A DNA stretch of 11,978 bases from DATHGT01 sp035317605 (lineage in GTDB: Bacteria; Methylomirabilota; Methylomirabilia; Rokubacteriales; CSP1-6): positions 1-11,978 of the forward strand of contig DATHGT010000356.1 of NCBI GenBank assembly GCA_035317605.1, read 5' to 3'. How positions within the stretch are numbered: position 1 is the first letter of the stretch; each line of letters begins with the position of its first letter. The notes beneath the pieces are model-generated. The model was not told the DNA's origin and did not search any database. It saw only the letters and a program-made list of their open reading frames with translations. Of the stretch, positions 5,656 through 11,819 are shown piece by piece. A program made the position numbers and the translations under genes.

Positions 5656-6999
5656 ATGACCTGGTTCGTCGCCGTCTGTCGCTGGTTACTTCCGCGGGCC
5701 CATGAACGGCAGCGCACGGCGGCCGCGCTGCTCGAGGCCAAGATCGCGCGTGCCCGCGCGGAAGCCGCGGAGCAACGGGTGGCCTTTCTGGCCGAGGCGA
5801 GCCGAGCGCTGAGCAGCTCGCTCGAATACGAGGCCACGCTTTCCAGCGTGTCCCGACTCGCGGTGCCCTACCTGGCCGACTGGTGCGCGGTGGACATCGT
5901 GCAGGGCGACGGCGCGGTCCATCGCGTGGCGGTGGCGCACGTCGATCCGAGCAAGGTGAGGGTGGCGCTGGATCTGAACCGGCTGTATCCGGTGGCGCCG
6001 GACGCGCCGTACGGCGTGGCCAGGGTGCTGCGGACCGGACGGTCCGAGCTGTATCCGAAGGTCACCGACGACATGCTCGCCGCGGTCGCCCGCGACGCCG
6101 CCCATCTCGAGACGCTGCGTCGGGCCGGCCTGAGGTCCGGCATGTGCGTACCGATGTCGGCGCGCGGCCGCACCATCGGCGCCATCGCGTTCGGCTCGAC
6201 GCGTCCCGCGCGCAGCTACGGCGCCGAGGACCTCGCGCTTGCCGAAGAGCTGGCCCAGCGCGCGGCCTTCGCCGTCGACAACGCGCGGCTCTACGACGAG
6301 CTGCGCCACCGCGAGGGACGCCAGCGGGCGATCGTCGAGACCGCGCCCGACTCCATCATCACCATCGATTCGGCCGGGCGCATCGTCGACTTCAATCCCG
6401 CCGCGGGACGCACGTTCGGGCTCGCGCGGGAGGCCGTCGGCCGCGACCTCGTCGAGCTGATCGTCCCCCCCGCCCTTCGCGCCGCGCACCGGCAGGGACT
6501 CGCGCGCTATCTCGACACCGGCGAGGCGCGCATCCTGGGCCGTCGAGTGGAGATGCCGGCGGTCCGCGCCGACGGCTCGGAGTTCCCCATCGAGCTGGCC
6601 GTCACCCGCGTCGTCACGCCGGCGGGGCAGCTGTTCACCGCATACGTGCGCGACCTCAGCGAGCACAAGCGATCCGAGGCCGTACGCGAGACGGAGACCG
6701 CGCTGCGCTCGGTCTCGGCCCTCGCCGCCGCCGCGGCCCACGAGATCAACAATCCGCTGTCCGTGGTGCTGGCCCAGACGAACATCCTGGCCCGCGAGGT
6801 CGGCGTCCCCGGCCGCCGGCGCATCGAGGCCATCCGCGCGGCCACGGCTCGGATCGCCCAGATCGTGACCGACATGGGCCACATCGTCCGGCTGGAACAG
6901 GTGCCGTCGCGGCCGCACCTGCCCGACATGCTCGACTTGCGCCGCTCCACCTCCGACGCCACGCCCGATCCCACGAAGAGCAGGATGCCGGACGCCTGA
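5656..6999 (+). CDS. GAF-PAS sensor with histidine phosphoacceptor (HisKA) domain but no kinase ATPase domain
   Basis: 447 residues from ATG 5656; starts further upstream would run into the divergent promoter region. Order: an N-terminal helical, charged segment (about 15-55, likely coiled coil) with no membrane segment; a GAF domain (about 57-213, containing LRSGMCVPMSARGRTIGAIAFGS); a PAS domain (about 222-338, with APDSIITIDSAGRIVDFNPAA and the C-terminal RADGSEFPIELAVTR); then a HisKA/DHp helix pair with AAAHEINNPLSVVLAQ, phosphorylatable histidine H362. Only 85 residues follow the histidine, and they contain no N, G1, F or G2 box. The next gene starts 84 bp later, so no ATPase domain can be recovered by a frameshift. 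It is probably a cytosolic sensor that is phosphorylated by, or dimerises with, another kinase, or works without phosphorylation. No response regulator is adjacent. The tail motif LPDMLDLRRS looks regular enough to be conserved. Confidence 0.85.
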   Translation: MTWFVAVCRWLLPRAHERQRTAAALLEAKIARARAEAAEQRVAFLAEASRALSSSLEYEATLSSVSRLAVPYLADWCAVDIVQGDGAVHRVAVAHVDPSKVRVALDLNRLYPVAPDAPYGVARVLRTGRSELYPKVTDDMLAAVARDAAHLETLRRAGLRSGMCVPMSARGRTIGAIAFGSTRPARSYGAEDLALAEELAQRAAFAVDNARLYDELRHREGRQRAIVETAPDSIITIDSAGRIVDFNPAAGRTFGLAREAVGRDLVELIVPPALRAAHRQGLARYLDTGEARILGRRVEMPAVRADGSEFPIELAVTRVVTPAGQLFTAYVRDLSEHKRSEAVRETETALRSVSALAAAAAHEINNPLSVVLAQTNILAREVGVPGRRRIEAIRAATARIAQIVTDMGHIVRLEQVPSRPHLPDMLDLRRSTSDATPDPTKSRMPDA

Positions 7000-7048
7000 A
7001 TCGTCTGGGCTCGCGCGGTGTCGAGGAGCGCCACGGCTTTGCCGGGGT

Positions 7049-7077
7049 GCGACGAGGGTCGGGGGGTCGGTTATCAT
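7049..7077 (+). promoter_or_regulatory. Promoter for the aldo/keto reductase gene, predicted leaderless
   Basis: TATCAT (7072-7077; five of six match TATAAT) ends exactly 6 bases before the ATG, so transcription would start on the A of the start codon. The -35 position at 17-base spacing reads GCGACG (7049-7054), which keeps only the GAC core. No Shine-Dalgarno precedes the ATG. Confidence 0.5.
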
Positions 7078-7083
7078 TCGCGC

Positions 7084-7950
7084 ATGATCGAACGACGGCC
7101 ATTCGGACGCACCGGTCACCAGAGCTCCGCCACCCTGTTCGGCGCCGCCGCGCTCGCGCGGGCCAGCCAGGACGACGCCGACCGCGCGCTCGACGTCCTC
7201 CTTCGATATGGCGTGAACCACATCGACACCGCCGCGCGCTACGGCGATTCCGAGCTGCGCATCGGCGCGTGGATGCCGCGCCACCGGAAGGATTTCTTCC
7301 TGGCCACCAAGACCGGCGAGCGCGGCAAGGCGGCCGCGCGCGAGAGCATTCACCGCTCGCTCGAGCGGCTGCGTGTGGATCACGTCGACCTGATCCAGCT
7401 CCACTCGCTCGCCCATCCCGACGAATGGGACCAGGCCATGGGGCCGGGTGGGGCGCTGGAGGCGGCGGTGGAGGCGCGCGAGCAGAAGCTGGTGCGCGCC
7501 ATCGGGGTGACCGGCCACGGCTGGACCATCGCGGCCATGCACAAGCGCAGCCTCGCGCGCTTCGATTTCGACTCGGTGCTGATGCCGTTCAACTTCTTCA
7601 TGGCCCAGAGCGAGCGCTACCGCCAGAACTTCGAGGAAGTGCTGGGGATCTGTCGCGAGCGCGGGGTCGCCGTCCAGGTCATCAAGTCGATCGCCCGCGG
7701 GCCCTGGGCCACCACCGACCGCACGCGGACGACCTGGTATCAGCCGCTGGAGGAGCAGGCCGACATCGACCGCGCCGTCCACTGGGCGCTCGGCGTGCCC
7801 GGCGTCTTCCTCAACACCGTCGGCGACCTCACGCTGATGCCGAAGGTCCTCGACGCGGCCAGCCGCTACGAGCGCCGTCCCGCTGACGAGGAGATGACCG
7901 CCATGCTCGACACCGCCAAGGTCACGTCCCTCTTCGGGCTGCCGACGTAA
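7084..7950 (+). CDS. Aldo/keto reductase
   Basis: 288 residues, an NAD(P)H-dependent TIM-barrel oxidoreductase that interconverts carbonyls and alcohols. The catalytic tetrad is complete: D48 and Y53 in HIDTAARYGDSE, K76 in FFLATKTGER, H107 in DLIQLHSL. The first residues, RRPFGRTGHQSSATLFGAAAL, are the usual first strand and loop, which fixes the start at ATG 7084; the longer open frame begins inside the previous gene. GVTGHGW and VIKSIARGPWA are the later barrel strands that line the cofactor site. The protein is somewhat short of the usual 310-330 residues and belongs to the bacterial AKR branch annotated simply as aldo/keto reductase; its substrate is unknown. It has its own promoter and no Shine-Dalgarno, and lies 58 bp before the amidohydrolase operon, with which it may share readthrough transcription. 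Confidence 0.9.
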   Translation: MIERRPFGRTGHQSSATLFGAAALARASQDDADRALDVLLRYGVNHIDTAARYGDSELRIGAWMPRHRKDFFLATKTGERGKAAARESIHRSLERLRVDHVDLIQLHSLAHPDEWDQAMGPGGALEAAVEAREQKLVRAIGVTGHGWTIAAMHKRSLARFDFDSVLMPFNFFMAQSERYRQNFEEVLGICRERGVAVQVIKSIARGPWATTDRTRTTWYQPLEEQADIDRAVHWALGVPGVFLNTVGDLTLMPKVLDAASRYERRPADEEMTAMLDTAKVTSLFGLPT

Positions 7951-7962
7951 TCCCCCCCCGCC

Positions 7963-7986
7963 GCGGTGTTAGGATACGGGCACCGC
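7963..7986 (+). promoter_or_regulatory. Inverted repeat bracketing a -10-like box upstream of the amidohydrolase operon
   Basis: GCGGTG (7963-7968) and CACCGC (7981-7986) are a perfect inverted repeat separated by 12 bases. The spacer contains TAGGAT (7970-7975), a -10-like box; I see no convincing -35. Transcription would start near 7982, in the right arm. The layout suits a dimeric repressor covering the -10 region, or a hairpin in readthrough RNA. The Shine-Dalgarno GGAGGA (7995-8000) for the next gene follows. Confidence 0.35.
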
Positions 7987-8008
7987 ACATACACGGAGGA
8001 CGTCCACG

Positions 8009-9724
8009 ATGCCTTATGACCTGGTGATCAAGAACGGCGTGGTGATCGACGGATCGGGCTTGCCTCGCTACCGCGCCGACGTCGGTGTGCGTCACGGCAA
8101 GATCGTGACGATCGGACGCATCAACGAGCGCGCGCGCGAAGTCCTCGACGCCGACGGCCACGTCGTCGCCCCCGGCTTCATCGACGGCCACACCCACATG
8201 GACGCGCAGATCTTCTGGGATCCGCTGGGCACGTCCTCCTGCTACCACGGCATCACGTCGGTCGTGATGGGCAACTGCGGCTTCACGCTGGCCCCGTGCG
8301 CGGTCGAGAACAAGCACATGGTCGTGCGTAACCTCCAGCGCGCCGAGGACATCTCGGCCGAGGCCATGGAGGCCGGCATCAAGTGGAGCTGGACGACCTA
8401 TCCCGAGTTCCTCGACACCCTCGAGGCGCTGCCGAAAGGGATCAACTACGCCGGGTACGTCGGCCACTCGGCGGTGCGCACGTTCGTGATGGGTGAGCGC
8501 GCGTTCGAGGCCCAGGCCACGGAAGACGAGCTTGGGGCCATGCAGCGCCAGGTGCGCGACGCGATCCGCGCCGGCGCCATGGGCTTCACGACCTCGCGTT
8601 CGCCGAGCCACGAGACGCCGGATGGCCGCCCGGTGGCCAGCCGCGTGGCCAACTGGGACGAAGTACGGCGGCTCGCCGGCGTCATGGGCGAGCTGAACGC
8701 CGGAATCATGGAGATCGCCGGTGAAGGCGTCGACCGCACGGCCGGCAACCCCGGCGTGCGCGACTGGCACGTGCGGCTGCGCGACCTCGCCGTCGAGATG
8801 GGCCGGCCGATCACGTTCGGCGTCTTCAGCCGCCGCGACGCGCCCGGCGTGTGGAAGCAGTACCTCGACCTGCTCGACGAGACCGCGGCCATGGGCGGCC
8901 GCATGTTCGCCCAGGCCCACAGCCGCTCGCTGAGCGCCTTGCTCTCGTTCAAGACCCAGATGCCGTTCGATCGGCTGCCGGTGTGGAAGGAGCTGCGCAA
9001 GCTGCCGCTCGCCGAGCAGCGGCAGAAGCTCCGCGATCCCGAGCTGCGGCGCAAGCTGGTGGAGGCGTCCAACGAGCGCGACAGCAAGAAGGCGCTCGGC
9101 ACCGAAGCGCGGCCGCCCGCCGACTACGAATGGCTGTGGGTGTTCGACACCGTGGAAGGTCCGCACCGGTCGGTGGCCGCGGTGGCCCGCGAGCGCAACC
9201 AGCATCCGGTCGAGACCATGATCGAGCTGGCCCTCGAGAAAGACCTCGACCTCTTCTTCCTGATGCCGGTGGCCAACGAGGATCAGGACATCGCGCTCCA
9301 GATCATGCGCCACCCGCGCACGGTCACCACGTTCTCGGACTCGGGCGCCCACGTCTCCCAGCTCATGGACTCGTCGCTTCAGACCCATCTGCTCTATCAC
9401 TGGGTGCGCACCAAGCAAGCGTTCACGCTCGAGCAGGCCGTGCGCATGCTCACGCTGGTCCCGGCCACGCTGTGGGGCTTCCACGACCGCGGGCTCATCC
9501 GCGAAGGCATGGCCGCCGACTTCTGCGTCTTCGATCCCGACACGATCATGGCCGAGATGCCGGAAGTGATGGACGACCTCCCCGCGGGAGCGCGCCGGCT
9601 CGTCCAGCGCACGCGCGGGATTTCCGCGACGGTGGTCAACGGCGAGATCCTGCTGCGCGACGGCAAGCACACCGGGGCGCTGCCCGGGCAGCTCCTGCGC
9701 GGTCCGCTCGCACGGAGGGCATAG
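8009..9724 (+). CDS. N-acyl-D-amino-acid deacylase-like amidohydrolase
   Basis: 571 residues of the amidohydrolase superfamily, D-aminoacylase-like group. It opens with the beta-sandwich YDLVIKNGVVIDGSG (3-17), then VVAPGFIDGHTHMD (52-65) supplies metal-ligand histidines H61 and H63. VVMGNCGFTLAP (85-96) gives the cysteine C90 that bridges metal in D-aminoacylases. GYVGHSAVR (149-157) and GAMGFTTSRSP are further family landmarks. TTFSDSGAHVSQ carries the catalytic aspartate D444, and the second sandwich returns at GLIREGMAADFCVFDPD. The canonical later metal histidines (HMR and SHHK motifs) are not recognisable; the nearest candidate is H304 in MFAQAHSRSL. The substrate may therefore not be an N-acyl-D-amino acid. 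A clear Shine-Dalgarno (GGAGGA) sets the start. Cytosolic. It heads a three-gene operon: its stop codon directly abuts the ATG of the SDR gene. Confidence 0.85.
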   Translation: MPYDLVIKNGVVIDGSGLPRYRADVGVRHGKIVTIGRINERAREVLDADGHVVAPGFIDGHTHMDAQIFWDPLGTSSCYHGITSVVMGNCGFTLAPCAVENKHMVVRNLQRAEDISAEAMEAGIKWSWTTYPEFLDTLEALPKGINYAGYVGHSAVRTFVMGERAFEAQATEDELGAMQRQVRDAIRAGAMGFTTSRSPSHETPDGRPVASRVANWDEVRRLAGVMGELNAGIMEIAGEGVDRTAGNPGVRDWHVRLRDLAVEMGRPITFGVFSRRDAPGVWKQYLDLLDETAAMGGRMFAQAHSRSLSALLSFKTQMPFDRLPVWKELRKLPLAEQRQKLRDPELRRKLVEASNERDSKKALGTEARPPADYEWLWVFDTVEGPHRSVAAVARERNQHPVETMIELALEKDLDLFFLMPVANEDQDIALQIMRHPRTVTTFSDSGAHVSQLMDSSLQTHLLYHWVRTKQAFTLEQAVRMLTLVPATLWGFHDRGLIREGMAADFCVFDPDTIMAEMPEVMDDLPAGARRLVQRTRGISATVVNGEILLRDGKHTGALPGQLLRGPLARRA

Positions 9725-10468
9725 ATGGCTGAGAAAGTCGCGCTGATCACCGGGGCCGGCACCGGCATCGGCAAGGCCGCCGCGCTCGCGCTCTCTCAGG
9801 AGGGCTACGCGATCGTGATCTGCGGGCGGCGCAAGGAGCTGCTCGACGAGGTGGCCGGACAAGCCAAGACGCGGACGCTGATCGTCCAGTGCGACGTCGG
9901 CGATCCCGAGGCGGTGCGTGCCATGTTCGCCAAGACCAAGGCCACGTTCGGGCGCCTCGACGTCTTGTTCAACAACGCCGGCTTCGGGGCGCCCGGGGTG
10001 CCCATCGAGGACCTGGCGTTCGAGAAGTGGAAGGCCGTGGTCGACACCAACCTGACGGGCTCGTTCGTGTGCACGCAGGAAGCGATCAAGATCATGAAGG
10101 ACCAGACCCCGCGCGGCGGGCGCATCATCAACAACGGATCGATCTCCGCTCACGCCCCGCGGCCGAACTCCGTGGCCTACACCTCGACCAAGCACGCGAT
10201 CACGGGACTGACCAAGTCCACCTCGCTCGACTGCCGGAAGTACGACATCGCGTGCGGCCAGATCGACATCGGCAACGCCGAGACCCCGCTCGCCTCGCGG
10301 ATGAAGGACGGGGTGCCGCAGCCCAACGGCACGATCATGCCGGAGCCGTTGATGGACGTGGAGAACGTGGCCAAGGCCGTCGTCTACATGGCGAGCCTGC
10401 CCCTGGACGCCAACGTCCTGTTCATGACCGTGATGGCCACCAAGATGCCGTTCGTCGGGCGAGGCTGA
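9725..10468 (+). CDS. Short-chain dehydrogenase/reductase (SDR), classical type
   Basis: 247 residues, an NAD(P)-dependent oxidoreductase with Rossmann fold. The cofactor loop TGAGTGIG (9-16), the NNAG motif (83-86), N109 and the catalytic S139, Y152 and K156 (YTSTK) are all present and correctly spaced. CGRR (33-36) after the second strand, with basic residues in place of an acidic one, suggests a preference for NADP(H). The ATG immediately follows the TAG of the amidohydrolase gene with no spacer, and GGAGGG (9714-9719) serves as its Shine-Dalgarno inside the upstream coding region, so translation is coupled. The substrate is unknown. Its position between a hydrolase and a flavin monooxygenase suggests a step in the degradation of an amide- or ring-containing compound, which is inference. 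Confidence 0.92.
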   Translation: MAEKVALITGAGTGIGKAAALALSQEGYAIVICGRRKELLDEVAGQAKTRTLIVQCDVGDPEAVRAMFAKTKATFGRLDVLFNNAGFGAPGVPIEDLAFEKWKAVVDTNLTGSFVCTQEAIKIMKDQTPRGGRIINNGSISAHAPRPNSVAYTSTKHAITGLTKSTSLDCRKYDIACGQIDIGNAETPLASRMKDGVPQPNGTIMPEPLMDVENVAKAVVYMASLPLDANVLFMTVMATKMPFVGRG

Positions 10469-11688
10469 TCGCCGACACGTCGTCCACGCGGTGTTGCATC
10501 GCCGGCGGCGGGCCGGCCGGCATGATGCTCGGCCTGCTGCTTGCGCGAGCCGGCGTCGACGTGATCGTGCTCGAGAAGCACGCCGATTTCCTGCGCGACT
10601 TCCGCGGCGACACCATTCACCCTTCCACGCTCGAAGTCGTGCACGAGCTGGGGCTGCTCGACGCGCTGCTCCAGCTGCCTCACCAGAAGGTCTACGAGAT
10701 CGGCGGGCTGATCGAGGGCTACCCGTTCACCCTCGCCGACTTTCGCCACCTGCCCGTGCGCGCCCCGTTCATTGCCTTCATGCCCCAGTGGGACTTCCTC
10801 GACTTCCTCGCGCGCGAGGCCGGGCGCTATCCCGGTTTCCACCTGATGATGCGGGCCGAGGCGACGGACCTCGTCGAGGAATCCGGACGGGTGACGGGCG
10901 TGCACGTCACCACGCCGGAGGGACCGATCACCATCCGGGCCGATCTCGTCATCGGCGCCGACGGCCGATCGTCGGTGATCCGCGAGAAGGCCGGACTGCC
11001 AGTGCAAGATTTCGGCGCGCCCATGGACGTGCTCTGGTTCCGGCTCTCACACAAGGCGAGCGATCCGCAGCAGGCGCTCGGACGCATTGTGGCCGGGCGG
11101 ATCTTCGTCATGCTCAACCGCGGCGACTACTGGCAGTGCGGATACGTGATCGCCAAGGGGCAGGCCGATCGCGTGCGCGCGGCAGGGCTCCCCGCGTTTC
11201 GCGAGGGCATCGTGCCCATCGCCCCGCACATGCGGGACCGCGTGAACGAGATCGCCACGTGGGACGACGTGAAGCTGCTCACCGTGCAGGTGAACCGTCT
11301 GACCCGCTGGTCTCGCGCGGGCCTGCTCTGCATCGGTGACGCCGCCCACGCGATGTCGCCGGTCGCCGGCGTCGGCATCAACCTCGCGGTCCAGGACGCC
11401 GTCGCCGCCGCCAACATCCTGGCCGCGCCGCTCAGAGCGCAGCGGGTGACGCTCGACGATCTTCAGCGGGTGCAGAAGCGCCGCGAGTGGCCCACGCGCG
11501 TCACCCAGCGCATCCAGCTCGCGATCCAGAACCGCGTGATCCGCTCGGTGCTGGGCGCGACCGCCCCGATCAAGCCCCCGCTCGTCGCGCGCCTGCTCGC
11601 GCGATCATCCCACCTCCGTCGCATCCCCGGCCGTCTCATCGGCCTCGGCGTCCGCCCCGAGCACGTCCACACCCCGAGCATCGGCTGA
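10465..11688 (+). CDS. FAD-dependent monooxygenase (PHBH/UbiH-like), probable CTG start
   Basis: About 407 residues of the FAD_binding_3 group of aromatic hydroxylases. IAGGGPAGMMLGLLLARAG (12-30) is the dinucleotide-binding fold with E37 at the end of the second strand. DLVIGADGRSSVIR holds the DG motif (D166, G167), and LCIGDAAHAMSPVAGVGINLA the GD motif (D292). RGDTIHPSTLE (47-57) is typical of the subgroup. The frame is open far upstream, but that part is the overlapped SDR gene. Between the SDR interior and the cofactor motif there is no in-frame ATG, GTG or TTG; the first ATG (10522) would destroy the GxGxxG loop. CTG at 10465-10467 overlaps the SDR stop codon (CTGA) and leaves the expected short N-terminal extension, so it is the best start, with GAGG right before it. 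Cytosolic; last gene of the operon. It probably hydroxylates an aromatic or heterocyclic product, which is inference. Confidence 0.85.
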   Translation: MIADTSSTRCCIAGGGPAGMMLGLLLARAGVDVIVLEKHADFLRDFRGDTIHPSTLEVVHELGLLDALLQLPHQKVYEIGGLIEGYPFTLADFRHLPVRAPFIAFMPQWDFLDFLAREAGRYPGFHLMMRAEATDLVEESGRVTGVHVTTPEGPITIRADLVIGADGRSSVIREKAGLPVQDFGAPMDVLWFRLSHKASDPQQALGRIVAGRIFVMLNRGDYWQCGYVIAKGQADRVRAAGLPAFREGIVPIAPHMRDRVNEIATWDDVKLLTVQVNRLTRWSRAGLLCIGDAAHAMSPVAGVGINLAVQDAVAAANILAAPLRAQRVTLDDLQRVQKRREWPTRVTQRIQLAIQNRVIRSVLGATAPIKPPLVARLLARSSHLRRIPGRLIGLGVRPEHVHTPSIG

Positions 11689-11690
11689 CG

Positions 11691-11732
11691 GTTAATCACT
11701 AGGTCGCAGTTCGAGTCCTGCCCGGGGAGCCA
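11691..11732 (+). pseudogene. 3' half of a tRNA-Asn (anticodon GTT to CCA), likely attachment-site remnant
   Basis: Read as a tRNA backwards from CCA (11730-11732): discriminator G (11729), acceptor 3' strand CCGGGGA (11722-11728), T-stem 3' strand CCTGC (11717-11721), T-loop TTCGAGT (11710-11716), T-stem 5' strand GCAG (11706-11709; one G missing), variable loop AGGTC (11701-11705), anticodon 3' stem TCACT (11696-11700) and GTTAA, that is anticodon GTT plus two loop bases (11691-11695). The acceptor and discriminator match what is usual for bacterial tRNA-Asn. The base before GTT is G, not the invariant T33, and no partner strand for TCACT, nor a D-arm or 5' acceptor strand, lies upstream, because the FAD gene coding sequence ends 2 bases before. 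The missing T-stem base makes it non-functional. Confidence 0.7.
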
Positions 11733-11819
11733 ACAACTACAAGGACTTCTGAGACAGCGCGCGCGCCCCCACCGGCTGGGCAGGCCCATGCGCTGAAGCT
11801 TGCGCACAGACGCGCTTCC
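11733..11819. other. Non-coding stretch between the tRNA fragment and the IS end
   Basis: No gene is seen. It contains an alternating GC run and a 5-bp hairpin (TGCGC 11789-11793, GCGCA 11802-11806, AAGCTT in the loop) without a T-tract. It probably represents the flank originally next to the tRNA gene or part of a lost element. Confidence 0.4.

Noticed and set aside
5517..5837. 107-codon N-terminal extension of the cupin-SnoaL protein
   Set aside because: It is Ser/Arg-rich, overlaps the divergent sensor gene, and crosses the promoter found at 5524-5552.
5686..7782. A 698-codon open frame on the minus strand
   Set aside because: It is antisense to the GAF-PAS sensor and aldo/keto reductase genes, has Arg/Gly/Ala-rich, domain-free content, and exists only because high-GC codons leave the opposite frame open.
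7922..10195. A 757-codon open frame on the minus strand
   Set aside because: It is antisense to the amidohydrolase and SDR genes, both of which have full catalytic motifs on the plus strand; the minus product has low complexity and no recognisable domain.
9889..10464. Upstream extension of the FAD monooxygenase frame
   Set aside because: It overlaps the SDR gene in another frame and reads as Arg/His-rich nonsense; homologous proteins begin a few residues before the GxGxxG motif.
11676..11690. GAGCATCGG before the tRNA remnant, reminiscent of a D-stem and anticodon 5' strand
   Set aside because: The spacing to the anticodon is off by three bases, the would-be anticodon stem does not pair with TCACT, and these bases encode the C-terminus of the FAD protein.
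11789..11806. Hairpin TGCGC/GCGCA as a terminator
   Set aside because: The stem is only five pairs and no T-tract follows.
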